From the NCBI RefSeq assembly GCF_000614585.1, contig NZ_BAKX01000004.1, positions 62,001 to 126,000 of the forward strand: a stretch of DNA of 64,000 nucleotides, given 5' to 3'. A program made the translations under genes and the position numbers. The notes beneath the pieces were generated by a model. It had not been told where the DNA came from, did not search any database, and worked only from the letters and a program-made list of their open reading frames with translations. The DNA is from Porphyromonas gingivicanis JCM 15907 (GTDB taxonomy: Bacteria > Bacteroidota > Bacteroidia > Bacteroidales > Porphyromonadaceae). Below, in pieces: positions 36,165 to 47,305 of this stretch; position 1 is the stretch's first letter; each line of letters starts with the position of its first letter.

Positions 36165-37373
36165 TTAGTGCCAGTAAGAGATGAGTTTACGGCGAAGAAA
36201 GATAGTTTGAAGTACAGAAAAGAGCAGTACAAAAACGAGAGTAAATAACACACTCAAACCATTGAAAGCGCTTGTATTCAGTACCTCCCAATAGGAAGTA
36301 TAGGCATATCGAACTAAAAGGAGAGCCACTATAACGGCTATCCATGCAATGAGATTAATGCCCCAAATGAGGCTTGTATAGGTACGTCCCACTTCTTTGG
36401 GAGTGTAGCCTATGAGATAAAGAGTCTGTATACGTTCCCTATTTTTTACCATAATGAGGTAGACACTCAGCATGAGTAGGAAGAAAGCCAAGAGCGAGAT
36501 AAGTAGACCAATGAAAAGCACCACGGAAAGGGCAATCCTGAAAAGGTAGATTATTTGGCTACTTTTCTGTGCATCGCCTGCTATCTCATAACCACTTTCA
36601 CGTATAGCAAGGGTAGTGGTGGGGAGTTCCGAAGGCTCTACCTCTATCATAAGTCGAGAGGGTGCTTGCTCCTGATTGTGAGAGAGTTGCTCGTTACTCC
36701 ACTGCAAAAAAGGCTCGGGTACGATGAAAGCGTTTATCCTCTGGGTAAAGCCTACCACTCGCCCTTTAAGGTAAAGCACACGACCATTATCTCCAACCAG
36801 TTGGAAGTCTATCGGTATTTGCTGGATGATGCTCTCACTCAGTTGAGGAAGTCCCTGACTTTCTGCCATAGAGAAGTTGTACAGGGTCAGAAAATCTTTG
36901 GGCACAATAATCGGGATAGAGGGGGCGTTAGGGTCGAAGCTCCACTCCGAGGGAGTAATATCGAGGAAACTATCGGGTATTGACTCAAAAGAGAGTAGTG
37001 AGGCCATGCCCTCTGCTCCATAGCTACGACTAATACTTGCAATGACTTGATAGCGAGCTGTTTGGAAAGCGCCTACTCGCTTTACGCCTTTTAGTTGCGT
37101 GAGCTGTTCTATTTCGCCTGCCGAAAAGCGTTTATAGCTACCTACTCCCAAGACCGAACCGATGGTCGAGAGGCTATGTACCTTTTTGGTTACCACGAGG
37201 TATTCATTGCCAGCGAGGCTATCCTCTTTATAGAAAAGGGCAGATAAATCTTGATACAACTGTACTCCTAACGAAATGATAAAAAGCCCGATGATATTGG
37301 AGAAAAGGAATCCCAATAGTTGTAACCAGCTGATGTGGTGGGTAACTAAAAATTGGATGCCTTTGCTTTTCAT
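36165..37373 (-). CDS. FtsX/MacB-like ABC transporter permease
   Basis: A 402-residue membrane protein. One helix near the N-terminus (about 17-40) is followed by a large extracytoplasmic domain of about 230 residues, then three helices at the C-terminus (about 280-310, 335-360, 370-392). This is the FtsX/MacB permease layout. The short loop RIQTLYLIGYTPKEVGR is typical of that fold. Its start overlaps the end of the ATPase gene by 4 bp, so they form a pair. MacB-type systems export lipoproteins, peptides or signals rather than importing; the substrate is unknown. Confidence 0.82.
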   Translation of the reverse strand: MKSKGIQFLVTHHISWLQLLGFLFSNIIGLFIISLGVQLYQDLSALFYKEDSLAGNEYLVVTKKVHSLSTIGSVLGVGSYKRFSAGEIEQLTQLKGVKRVGAFQTARYQVIASISRSYGAEGMASLLSFESIPDSFLDITPSEWSFDPNAPSIPIIVPKDFLTLYNFSMAESQGLPQLSESIIQQIPIDFQLVGDNGRVLYLKGRVVGFTQRINAFIVPEPFLQWSNEQLSHNQEQAPSRLMIEVEPSELPTTTLAIRESGYEIAGDAQKSSQIIYLFRIALSVVLFIGLLISLLAFFLLMLSVYLIMVKNRERIQTLYLIGYTPKEVGRTYTSLIWGINLIAWIAVIVALLLVRYAYTSYWEVLNTSAFNGLSVLFTLVFVLLFSVLQTIFLRRKLISYWH

Positions 37374-38014
37374 AGTTGGAGGGTGTGGGTAAAGGGAAAA
37401 TCTAAGGAGTACCCAACCGAGGTAACCAATAGAGAGGAGCCTTCGGAGCGAGTCTTCTGCTCGAAAAGAGAGCCGACTATTTTATTGTTTATGGGGTCTA
37501 AATGGCTTACAGGTTCGTCCAAAATATAGAAATCTGCCTGCTGACAGAGGGTGCGTATGATAGCTACTCGCTGTTGCTCTCCCAAAGAGAGTTGGTTTAC
37601 GGTGCTATTTTTTTTGTCGGCTATGCCCAACTGCTCAAACCATGCCTCTATTTCTTGTTGGGTACAAGTGTTGGTAAGTTTATTTTTTAGTAATACGTTT
37701 TCAATACTTGTTAGGTCTTTGAAAAGTTTGAGCTCTTGGGGTAGGAAAGCAAGAGCGGTACACCTCAGTTGGCTCCATCCAGAGGGGCGTAGGGCGCGAA
37801 TATCTTTTTGGTCAAAAGAGATAGTACCCAAATAGTCGTTTCTTAAGCCATAAATAAAAGAGCAGAGCGAAGATTTCCCCGCTCCACTCTTGGCAGAAAA
37901 GAGGTAGTGGCCTCCCCTTTGCAGAGAAAGGGTTTGAGACCACACCTCACTTGATAGATTGGTTTGATGAGCAAACACGTTGGGAAGAACTTCTTCCAAG
38001 CTAATGGTATGCAT
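37370..38014 (-). CDS. ABC transporter ATP-binding protein
   Basis: A 214-residue ATPase partner of the adjacent permease. Walker A is SAKSGAGKSS (about residues 40-49), the signature LSLGEQQRVAI, and Walker B FYILDEPVSHLDP. The Q-loop FLPQELKLF is also present. The ATG at 38014 is preferred to 38056, since the extra residues lack similarity to the fold. The two-gene unit lies downstream of two lipoprotein genes on the same strand, so co-transcription is possible. Confidence 0.9.
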   Translation of the reverse strand: MHTISLEEVLPNVFAHQTNLSSEVWSQTLSLQRGGHYLFSAKSGAGKSSLCSFIYGLRNDYLGTISFDQKDIRALRPSGWSQLRCTALAFLPQELKLFKDLTSIENVLLKNKLTNTCTQQEIEAWFEQLGIADKKNSTVNQLSLGEQQRVAIIRTLCQQADFYILDEPVSHLDPINNKIVGSLFEQKTRSEGSSLLVTSVGYSLDFPFTHTLQL

Positions 38015-38094
38015 CGTCAAAGTGCATGTTTTCTTAAGGTAGTAGAGGCATGACACCCCTTTTCCCTCTCCCTCTAAAAAAGGGGAGAAACTAC

Positions 38095-39540
38095 TTAATA
38101 ATCCGATTCTTCTTGTCCTTGATCAACAACTACTGTCTCTTCGAGGTCCGAGTCCCTATCTGCCTTTGCTATGGCACGTACTATGCCCTCTAAGATATTC
38201 TTGTCGGTAGAGGCTTCGTTGTGGAAGACAAATTCTCCCGTATTACCATTACTACTAAAAGCAATAAAGGCGTCAAGATCGTAATACTCGCCCAAAGAAG
38301 TGCGTTGCATAATGCTGTTAAGAGAACTTCCCTTTCGCATATCGACGAGAAAATATCCTTTCTCATCTTTAGCCAATCGACTAAGATCGTTTTCCAAGAA
38401 AGAGGGCTTGTTGATGCCTATTGGAGAGCGAGAAATATAGACAGCTCCCTCTACATAACCTATGAATATAGTGCCGAAAAGGAAGTTCTCCAAAGAGGCT
38501 ATATTATCCACATAGGTAAGATCTTCGGGGGCTATGCCCATCAGTTTGATAACGGCTTGTTGTACCTCTTTTTCTTTGCCTTTGGTTACCTGGGCTATAA
38601 TAGTAGCTGTTTCGGGTAGTTCGTATATCTCCGCAAGCTTTGCTCCAAAGGCGGTGGTACCATTGAGGTTGGATAAAACGGTTCGCATAGCAGGAGTGCG
38701 CCATGTGGCAGGTAGCTTTTCGTATGCTTGTTGCCAATCCTTGTTTTTACTGCCCTGAACAAACAATATATTGGTAGATTGGGGGAAGTACTCCAATATC
38801 TTGCTATCTATTTTCATAGGCTTGCCTACCACCCCTGTGAAGAGTTTGCCCTCACGGTCGATGACCTCGAAGTAGCTCTTTATATCCTTTTTTTCAAAAG
38901 ATATATTACCTACGATACGATTGTCTGCAAATGTTTGAGTATCGACACCGAAGAGCACGACCATTTCTTTTACCGACTTGACGGGGTTGATGTAGAAGCC
39001 TATGTCGCCATCGAACATCTTATCAATGCCTTTCGTATCGGCAAAAGAGGGGAGTTGCTCTTGGGTTCTCTTAATCGACTCCATGGCAATCTCTGTAGAG
39101 TTTGCGTTGTAAGCCAACCAAAGCTGACGGTCGTTGAAAAGCAATGCTTTGTCGTCAATTTGAGTTGAGTAAAGTCCATCCTCTTCCTTTACAGAGAGAG
39201 AGGCAGAGAGTAAAAGATCTTTCAAGCCTTTAGCATCGGTAACCTTGGCGGTTATGACCAACTGTTCTTCGATAGGTTCTTGGAAAGAGACAATGTGCTT
39301 CACGTCGATACACTTCGTGAGTAGTGAGAGCTGACTGAAAACAGGAGATCCCAAAACCTCTTGTAGAGCCTCACCTCCAGCCTTTTCGTATATAGAGGCT
39401 CCGTCCAATACCCAAACTATACTTGCATCTTGTGGTAGAGAGTGTAAGAGGTCTAACTGCTGTTTACGCTTACAGCCTACCATTGTAAGCGATAGTAGTA
39501 GCGTTGCTACTGCTAAGAGGGCAATCTGTATCTTTTTCAT
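38095..39540 (-). CDS. DUF4836 lipoprotein
   Basis: A 481-residue exported lipoprotein. The signal peptide ends in a lipobox with Cys23 (LTMVGCKRK). The body begins SLPQDASIVWVLDGASIYEK, typical of DUF4836, a Bacteroidota family of unknown role. The C-terminal 25 residues are acidic (DSDLEETVVVDQGQEESD). It is paralogous to the gene upstream, with the same PQDAS phrase after the lipobox, and lies 38 bp after it. Confidence 0.88.
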   Translation of the reverse strand: MKKIQIALLAVATLLLSLTMVGCKRKQQLDLLHSLPQDASIVWVLDGASIYEKAGGEALQEVLGSPVFSQLSLLTKCIDVKHIVSFQEPIEEQLVITAKVTDAKGLKDLLLSASLSVKEEDGLYSTQIDDKALLFNDRQLWLAYNANSTEIAMESIKRTQEQLPSFADTKGIDKMFDGDIGFYINPVKSVKEMVVLFGVDTQTFADNRIVGNISFEKKDIKSYFEVIDREGKLFTGVVGKPMKIDSKILEYFPQSTNILFVQGSKNKDWQQAYEKLPATWRTPAMRTVLSNLNGTTAFGAKLAEIYELPETATIIAQVTKGKEKEVQQAVIKLMGIAPEDLTYVDNIASLENFLFGTIFIGYVEGAVYISRSPIGINKPSFLENDLSRLAKDEKGYFLVDMRKGSSLNSIMQRTSLGEYYDLDAFIAFSSNGNTGEFVFHNEASTDKNILEGIVRAIAKADRDSDLEETVVVDQGQEESDY

Positions 39541-39578
39541 AGTAAACTTAATATTGTTGGTTTATAATAGATGTATTT

Positions 39579-41021
39579 TTACTCTTCTTCGATGTAACGT
39601 TTTTGGTACATTACTATTTTGTGAATTAGAGAGGCTATTGAGGCTGCTTCATTTTGGAGCAAGAGCGTTGCCCCATCGGGACGTACGCTCAAAACAGCAT
39701 AGCCATTGAGGGGATAGTCTAATACTTGCTTAGCTATATGAGCTATCGTACCATTACTCTTCATGTCACAAATTATATAACCCATATCGTTCTGTATCAA
39801 GGTATTTGCAATAGGGTGATTGTTATAGTTGGGTTGTGGTTTTTTAGCGAGAGGAGTTGGTGCAAGATAAAGAACATTTTCTCTAAAGCCGAATACATAA
39901 TCTCCGAAGGGTAGGTTTAGTGCTAAATCGTTGCCATCTTTACTTCCATTTTTATCATGAAAGTCTGACAACATATCCGATATAGTAGGGAATAGTTGAG
40001 CAGCACTGTTCCCTTTAGTTTGTATCAAGATAGTACCCTCTACATCTTTGGGGGTATTTATCGCAGTACTCTTAGCATTTATTGCAATGACTACTGTACC
40101 ATTTATGGCTGAGAGAATAGGCATAAATTGCTGTACAGCAGGGATGGCAAGGTTCTCAAGTATTTTTACAAAGGCTTCGTTTTTAATAGCTACGCCTGCA
40201 AAAATGTCTTGTTTGAGTTCTAAATAGTCCAATAGGGTTTTGTCAATAGCTCTGGCAATGTTGTGCTTGTCTCCTAAAGCGTTGCCTTTGTCATCTAAAA
40301 GGGCGGCAGAAATAGCAAACTTGTCCTTTTTGAGGCTTATGCTACCCAAAAGACAAGTATTGTACTTATTGATGTCGTCCAACGCGGGCTTTTGCCAAGT
40401 TGCATCTGTAAAGTCTAAACCAGAGATGATAGCTTTCAGATTAAGGTAAATGCCCATTTCGTTGTCCAAAATGCTCCTGATATAGCTTATGCTTCTAATA
40501 GATTGACCTGCTTCCTTTTTCAACTTGAAAGACTCTTCTGCCAACTTTTTATCTCTTTCGGAGAGAGAGCAAACCCACACCTGATCTTTATCGAAAATGA
40601 TATGGAAGGGAGAGAGCTGAGCTGTACTGAAGCCCGATTTTTCCTCTATTGTTGCTCCACTGGCTGTAATGGTTTCTACAAAAGCATTATAATCTTTAAT
40701 TACAGTGGTAATTACACTATTGTTTCCCATAGGAGACATACGACCAAAAAGGATAGCCTTTTGCGTATCAAGATTCTTCTTGAATAGTTTGATTTGAGCT
40801 ACTATTTGAGGAGAGGCCATTTCCTCCAATTCTTTCTGTTCAAAGGCATCCATAATGGCATCTACACCTATGGCTACAACCATACTGGCATCTTGAGGAA
40901 CAGTATTGAGCAAGAGGCTCTGAGGTGTTTCTTTGGGCTCTTTTTTGTTACAGGCGGTAAAAAGAGCGAGAGTTGCTACTATTGCCAAGGAGAGTAGGCA
41001 ACTAAAACTCATCTTTTTCAT
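39579..41021 (-). CDS. DUF4836 lipoprotein, paralogue
   Basis: A 480-residue lipoprotein with lipobox Cys24 (ALFTACNKKE) and the DUF4836 start NTVPQDASMVVAIGVDAIM. It shares length, lipoprotein anchor and domain with the next gene and is probably its tandem duplicate. The products may sit together in the envelope; no catalytic motif is visible. It starts 17 bp after the restored end of nfo. Confidence 0.88.
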   Translation of the reverse strand: MKKMSFSCLLSLAIVATLALFTACNKKEPKETPQSLLLNTVPQDASMVVAIGVDAIMDAFEQKELEEMASPQIVAQIKLFKKNLDTQKAILFGRMSPMGNNSVITTVIKDYNAFVETITASGATIEEKSGFSTAQLSPFHIIFDKDQVWVCSLSERDKKLAEESFKLKKEAGQSIRSISYIRSILDNEMGIYLNLKAIISGLDFTDATWQKPALDDINKYNTCLLGSISLKKDKFAISAALLDDKGNALGDKHNIARAIDKTLLDYLELKQDIFAGVAIKNEAFVKILENLAIPAVQQFMPILSAINGTVVIAINAKSTAINTPKDVEGTILIQTKGNSAAQLFPTISDMLSDFHDKNGSKDGNDLALNLPFGDYVFGFRENVLYLAPTPLAKKPQPNYNNHPIANTLIQNDMGYIICDMKSNGTIAHIAKQVLDYPLNGYAVLSVRPDGATLLLQNEAASIASLIHKIVMYQKRYIEEE

Positions 41022-41037
41022 AATGTCTTGTGTTTAG

Positions 41038-41894
41038 TTAGTTTGTTTCTATTAGTGTGTATAGAGTTTGTATTTCCTCTGCCCAAAGAGATTCGTCGGG
41101 AGTCTCTAAAATAATGGGTAAATTGTCCAAGTTGGGGTCATTCATTATCATACGGAAGAGTTCCATACCCATAGTACCTTACCCATACTCTCATGGCGGT
41201 CTACTCGGCTACCCAACTCTTTCTTAGAGTCGTTGAGGTGAATGCCTGACAGGTAGGATAGTCCGATGATGCGATCAAATTCACTCCAAAAATGTTTGTA
41301 ACCCTCTGGAGTACGTATTTCGTAGCCAGCAGAGAGGGTGTGGCACGTATCAATGCAAACACCTACCCGACTCTTATCTTCTATTTTGTCAATGATATAT
41401 GCCAAGTGCTCTAAACGAAAACCCAAATTGGAGCCTTGTCCAGCGGTATTTTCGAGTACTGCTTTTACACCAGAGGTAGCCTCCAGTGCCTTATTAACCT
41501 CTTCTGCAATATAGGTTAGGCACTGCTCTTCGGAGATAGTGTTAAGATGACTTCCAGGGTGAAAGTTTAAGAGTTTAAGCCCTAAAAGCTCACAACGTTT
41601 CATCTCATCACGGAATGCTAAACTACTTTTCTCTCGCATTGCCCCGTCGGGGTTGCCCATATTGATGAGGTAACTATCGTGGGGAAGAACATAATCTGCC
41701 GAGAAACCATACTCGTGCATTAATTCTTTGAAACGTTCAATATTCTCCTGCTTAAGAGGGGGAGGTGTCCATTGACGTTGGTTACGAGTGAAAAGGGCAA
41801 AAGCCTTGGCTCCGATAGCTTTAGCATTTTCAACAGCATGTTCCACTCCACCTGAGCTACTTACGTGAGCTCCTATATATTTATTTATCATCAC
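41038..41894 (-). pseudogene. nfo: Endonuclease IV (AP endonuclease), one-base frameshift near the C-terminus
   Basis: Nfo cleaves DNA at abasic sites in base-excision repair. The intact part (41894 to about 41177) shows the metal-binding TIM-barrel motifs: [42 protein letters not shown] and [19 protein letters not shown]. After ESMGK the frame departs and stops at 41148. Adding one G near 41177 restores the family C-terminus ([14 protein letters not shown]) and an end at 41038. A core repair gene broken in this way suggests a sequencing error at a run of G rather than decay. Confidence 0.93.
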
Positions 41895-42037
41895 GTTGCG
41901 AAATTAATCTTTTTTATCATTAAAAACAAAAAGGAGGATTATTCTTACTCCCTACACAACTTTGTTAAGTTGAGAAATAGTCTTTAGAACCTATATGTAC
42001 TAAGGAGAGAAAACTAACGCCCCATAGTTCCTCCTTT

Positions 42038-43066
<1,029 letters not shown>

Positions 43067-43156
43067 CTAAAGAGATAAATTGAATAGAGTGCCGAAAGGT
43101 TCGGTCGGTCTCTGTTCAACTTATCTCTTAGACTAAATACCTTATTTATAAAATCG

Positions 43157-43783
43157 TTATCCTGCTATATTATAACCGTCTATAACTAAAACTAAGTTCT
43201 TGATAAAAATGTTGGTCGATATAGCCAAAAGGATAACTCCGAAAAATTTACGGAGTGCAAATATCCCCCCTTTTCCTAAAACTCGTTCGATAATGCCCAC
43301 AAAGCGCAACATTAGATAGATGAGCACCAAGATGGCTACCATAGCAATGGATATATTTGTATAAGAATGCCCATCCGAACGAAGTGTAAGCAGAGTAGTA
43401 AAAGTGGCAGCTCCTGCAAAGAGAGGGAAAACGAGCGGTACGAAGTTAGCTCCCCCCTCGGGGCCGTCGTCTTTGAATATCTGTATCCCGAAAAGCATTT
43501 CTACAGCTAAAACGAAGAGTACAATAGCCCCTGCTACAGAAAAGACCTCTCGGCTAATGTCGAAGATGCTTAACATAGGTTCTCCCACAAAAAGGAAAGC
43601 GAAGAAAAGCACGCCTGAACCTAAGGTTACAACCTCGGCACTAATCTTTTTCCCTTTCTGCTTCAAATCCAAAACAATAGGTATTGCCCCGATAATATCC
43701 ACTGCTGCAAAGAGCAGGGCAAAGGCAGCGCCAATGGCTTCTATACTAATACTGCCAAAGTCTGCGGTTATCCTATCCCACAT
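43157..43783 (-). CDS. MarC-family integral membrane protein
   Basis: A 208-residue protein with about six membrane helices, matching the MarC (UPF0056) family. Family features seen: FAAVDIIGAIPIVLDL near the start and the GAIVLFVLAVEMLFG helix. MarC proteins have no established transport activity; the old link to antibiotic resistance is not supported. It is followed by the WbpB-like gene on the same strand with a gap of about 140 bp, so probably separate units. Confidence 0.9.
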   Translation of the reverse strand: MWDRITADFGSISIEAIGAAFALLFAAVDIIGAIPIVLDLKQKGKKISAEVVTLGSGVLFFAFLFVGEPMLSIFDISREVFSVAGAIVLFVLAVEMLFGIQIFKDDGPEGGANFVPLVFPLFAGAATFTTLLTLRSDGHSYTNISIAMVAILVLIYLMLRFVGIIERVLGKGGIFALRKFFGVILLAISTNIFIKNLVLVIDGYNIAG

Positions 43784-44337
43784 AGTAATTCTGTTTTTAT
43801 TTAATTCAAATAGCGATTTTGTTTATTCGTATAGTAAATAGGCAGAGGGGGAGGGGCTCTATGGAGTTGTTACACCAAAATAGCGAACATTCAATTAATG
43901 TATCTCCGCATTCCCACTTACATTCCGTTCCTACTCCTCCTTATTTCTTCCGAATAGTAGCTCCAATAGGGCTTCTAAGGAGTAGTCTATAGCCTCGTGG
44001 ATAGCCTCCTCTGTAATTCGCCAACAAAGGTAGTTATTTCCATTTTTTTATAAAGAGGTTAAAGAAAAAAGAGATGCTAATATTTGTCTTAAAGACAGCA
44101 TCCTTTTAGAGACAAGAGGTGGTGGTATTTTTTGCTTTCATGGAGATTGTACTTCTAAACGACTTACCTTGGGGTTGAAACCATCGATGCTTTTGCTTCT
44201 AAGCATTAACCCTTTTGGGCAAAACCCTTATACCTTTCTAAGGATAGGGTTATAGTAAGCGTTGTGAGGGTCTTAAAGTTATTTTGTGTAGGATTAAGAA
44301 GGGTAAAGCATAGCCCCTGCAGAGACTCTCGACAAGA
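43784..44337. other. Intergenic interval with a dispersed repeat motif
   Basis: About 550 bases between marC and the TonB receptor, two minus-strand genes. AAGCATTAACCCTTTTG at 44201-44217 is an exact copy of 11361-11377. The flanking sequence (GGGCAAAACCC) can form a small hairpin. No gene is supported. Confidence 0.45.
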
Positions 44338-46797
44338 TTAGAAGTCGGCTCTCAAGCGAACGTTTATCTGCCTGCGTGTAAGATAGTTCGGTACGGCATA
44401 TTGATGGTTAAAAGCATCGGTTATCCAATAGTATCCACTGACATTAGCATTGTCTAAAAGATTGAAAAACTCCAGCGAAATATCTATGCTTTTGAATGCT
44501 GAGAGAAACGATTTCCCCATTCTTCGTCGGGGTAGTGTCTCTTCATCGTAGAGTCGGTATATAAGCCCCATATCGACACGTTTATAGCTTGCACCCGTAA
44601 AAGCAGGCATCTCAAAATTACGTGAAGGGCGGAATTGAGGCAAGCCGCCCGATAAAACGCCTCTTAGGCTAAGGCGTAGCTTTTTGTAGCCAGGGAAGTA
44701 ATCTTGGAAGAATAGCGAGAAGTTGTAGTTTGGTGCATTGGGCAACGCCATAGAGCCTACGTTGGGGATGTGCTGTTGGCTCTTGAGTAGAGAGGCAGTC
44801 AGCCACGAGTCAACTCCTGGAACAAACTCTCCGAAGAGTTTCACATCTACCCCAGCAATGTAACCTTTGCCAATATTGTCGCCTAAATAGCGCACCTTCA
44901 CATTGTCTACAACGTAAGGGTTAAGGTGGTAGAGGTGTTTGTAGTAGAGTTCGGTGGATAGTCGGAAGTTGCGGTCCTCTATCTTAAATTGGTAATCACT
45001 CCCTACGAGGAAGTGTAGAGAGCCTTGTGAGCGTATCGAAGGGTTTAGGTGTACTTCGTTGTTGCCATTGGCATCGGTTACAGTGGTACGTATTTCTTTG
45101 TAAAAAGGAGCTTGGTAGTAAAGGCCCGAAGCGAAGCGGAAAGTAACTTTGGGCATTGACTTAGGTGAGAATGAGGTTACCAAACGTGGGCTTATGATAA
45201 ACTCTTTATTGAAGCTCCAATAGGAGGCTCTCACTCCCGGATAGAGGGAGAAAGCTCCAATAGAGGTTTCCCAATGCACTTCATCCATAAGGTAGCCTGC
45301 CCAGCGATGGCTCTGTAACGAGTTGGAAGAGTAGAGGTTGTAGAGCATCTCTATACGTTCTTCTTGGCGAGGTTGATTGTAACCAGCCGAGTCTCTTCGA
45401 GTCCACTCGCTGATATGATCACTTACCAACTCTCTGCGGTATGAGATTCCCCCCTTTAGCGTATGGGCAGGGAGCACTTTCCACAGAGCGTTATAGCTGG
45501 CTGTAAATAGGGTATAACTCAATCGATTGCGCGCGTGTTCTAAGTTGGTTCCCGTAGCTAAAGCATTGAGATTGGTCGAGATGTCAGAAGAGTTCTTGCT
45601 CTCTCCATGCAATTGCGTATTGTCAAGGTAGTAGGCTCCTTCTATGTCGTACGTTTCTTCCTCTTTACTATTGTACAGCCCTATGTTGAGGCTGTGTCTC
45701 TGTTCTGTAGAGGGGGTAAAGGAAACTCCTAAAGAGCCAAAGAAAGAAAGGAAGTGATCGCGCTCCCGACCATCGAAGTAAATTTTTAGAGTCTTGGCGT
45801 TGGTTAGCGTGCCGAAAGAAGTTTCTCGAGTTTGAGGGATAAAGGAGTAATGCGTGGAAGAGGTATTGCCCAAGAAATGGAGCATCCAAGCCTTATTGAG
45901 ACGAAAGGTTAAGTAGGTTTGTGCATCGAAGTAGAGCGGTTCGTACTCGCCTTTGGTATCGAATGTATTTAGTAGAGCTTTGCCATTCTTAAAACGAACA
46001 CCCGTTACTTGTGTAAAAGCTCCATGACGAGAGCCTATGTAGAGCTGAGACCCTTGCAGTCCTGCCTCAGCAGAGGCTTCGAAGCGGTCTGGTATTTTAT
46101 AGCGAATATCCAGTACGGAAGACATTTTGTCTCCATACTCAGCAGTAAATCCTCCCGCCGAAAAGTTTACCGAGCGAGTCATTTCTGGATTGACAAAACT
46201 AAGTCCCTCCTGTTGGGCAGAGCGTACCAAAAGAGGGCGGTACACCTCCATCCCATTTACGTAAACCATGTTTTCGTCATAGCTACCTCCACGTACAGAG
46301 TACTGACTACTCAATTCATTATTTTGGGTTACTCCTGCATAGGTAGAGACCAGCGATTCAACGCCCCCGGTAGGAGAGCTGTTGATGCGGATGTTTTCTG
46401 CTGATATGCGCTCCATGTTTTGTTGCTTCTTCTGAGAGGCAACGACGGTAACGGTGTTTATTTCGGTGGCTGTTTCTGGAAGCTCAACATTGAGTCGTAG
46501 GTCGGCTTGAATGCCTTTAGGAAATGTTTTCTGTACGGATCTATATCCTAAACTGCTAAATTCTATGATGAGGGAGTCGGTAGAGAGAGGGAGTGAAAAA
46601 GAATAGTATCCTTTTAGATTGGTCGAAGCTCCCAACGCTCGTCCTTTGACTTTTACGTTGGCAAACTCAATCGGTTTGCGCTCTCGATCCAGTACATAAC
46701 CATAGACGCGTACACTTTGCGCCCAAGAGTTACCAATAGTAAGGAGTAGTACCCCCAAAAGGAAGCCCCACCTCTTTTGAAATCTATTCTTTTTCAT
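44338..46797 (-). CDS. TonB-dependent outer-membrane receptor with carboxypeptidase-like regulatory domain
   Basis: An 819-residue outer-membrane receptor. Signal peptide about residues 1-26, then a CarboxypepD_reg-like domain (VRVYGYVLDRERKPIEFANV to ELPETA, about 29-110), a plug (SLVSTYAGVTQNN, YSVRGGSYDENMVYVNGMEV), and a beta-barrel ending in RRQINVRLRADF with the C-terminal aromatic residue. It resembles the Bacteroidota receptors that act without a SusD partner; no SusD gene is adjacent. The ligand is unknown and could be a metal complex or peptide. Confidence 0.93.
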   Translation of the reverse strand: MKKNRFQKRWGFLLGVLLLTIGNSWAQSVRVYGYVLDRERKPIEFANVKVKGRALGASTNLKGYYSFSLPLSTDSLIIEFSSLGYRSVQKTFPKGIQADLRLNVELPETATEINTVTVVASQKKQQNMERISAENIRINSSPTGGVESLVSTYAGVTQNNELSSQYSVRGGSYDENMVYVNGMEVYRPLLVRSAQQEGLSFVNPEMTRSVNFSAGGFTAEYGDKMSSVLDIRYKIPDRFEASAEAGLQGSQLYIGSRHGAFTQVTGVRFKNGKALLNTFDTKGEYEPLYFDAQTYLTFRLNKAWMLHFLGNTSSTHYSFIPQTRETSFGTLTNAKTLKIYFDGRERDHFLSFFGSLGVSFTPSTEQRHSLNIGLYNSKEEETYDIEGAYYLDNTQLHGESKNSSDISTNLNALATGTNLEHARNRLSYTLFTASYNALWKVLPAHTLKGGISYRRELVSDHISEWTRRDSAGYNQPRQEERIEMLYNLYSSNSLQSHRWAGYLMDEVHWETSIGAFSLYPGVRASYWSFNKEFIISPRLVTSFSPKSMPKVTFRFASGLYYQAPFYKEIRTTVTDANGNNEVHLNPSIRSQGSLHFLVGSDYQFKIEDRNFRLSTELYYKHLYHLNPYVVDNVKVRYLGDNIGKGYIAGVDVKLFGEFVPGVDSWLTASLLKSQQHIPNVGSMALPNAPNYNFSLFFQDYFPGYKKLRLSLRGVLSGGLPQFRPSRNFEMPAFTGASYKRVDMGLIYRLYDEETLPRRRMGKSFLSAFKSIDISLEFFNLLDNANVSGYYWITDAFNHQYAVPNYLTRRQINVRLRADF

Positions 46798-47305
46798 TGC
46801 AGATGCAAATATACATTACCACGAGAGGAAAACGAAATACTCATCCCTTTTATTGAGTTTCAAAGAGCATATAAAAGATATATACTACCCATGAGTTGGC
46901 TTTTAGAGTAAGATAATGTATTGTGTTTATTTTGATATTTTTATATTTGCAGACATAAAAATAAGAGGACTTTCTCAGAAAAAGATGCAAAACACTATGT
47001 GTGGATTGACATATAGACTTCCAAGAGTGCCTCTCGATAGGCTTTTTGCGAGATATTAGAGAGAAGTTATTGTAAGATTTTTTCTCGAGCAGGTTAGTCC
47101 CTTTTTGTAGAAAGGAAGTAGGGGAATTGATCTGTTTTTCTATAACAAGCTATCTTTTCTTGGGAGCTATTGTGAGTTCATTGGGGACTCAAGGAATGTA
47201 CACACCACAAAATGAAAGACGAATATCAATCTCATTTTTAGTGAAAGTAATGGGTTCTTCTTTCACTAAGAATAATAGGAATTTAAGAACCTTAATTTAT
47301 AGTAT
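46798..47305. other. Intergenic interval, mainly a long leader for the LRR gene
   Basis: About 500 bases between divergent genes. A promoter-like sequence lies at 46921-46949, giving a leader of about 350 bases before the LRR protein. A frame of 60 codons at 47127-47309 overlaps the LRR start and has no family match. The divergent TonB receptor must have its own promoter near 46800-46900, where I found no clear element. Confidence 0.45.
46921..46949 (+). promoter_or_regulatory. Promoter pointing towards the type IX-secreted LRR gene
   Basis: TATATTTG at 46942-46949 matches the -7 consensus TAnnTTTG. TTG at 46921-46923 could serve as the -33 element with an 18-base gap, close to the usual spacing. 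The start codon is about 355 bases downstream. Confidence 0.5.
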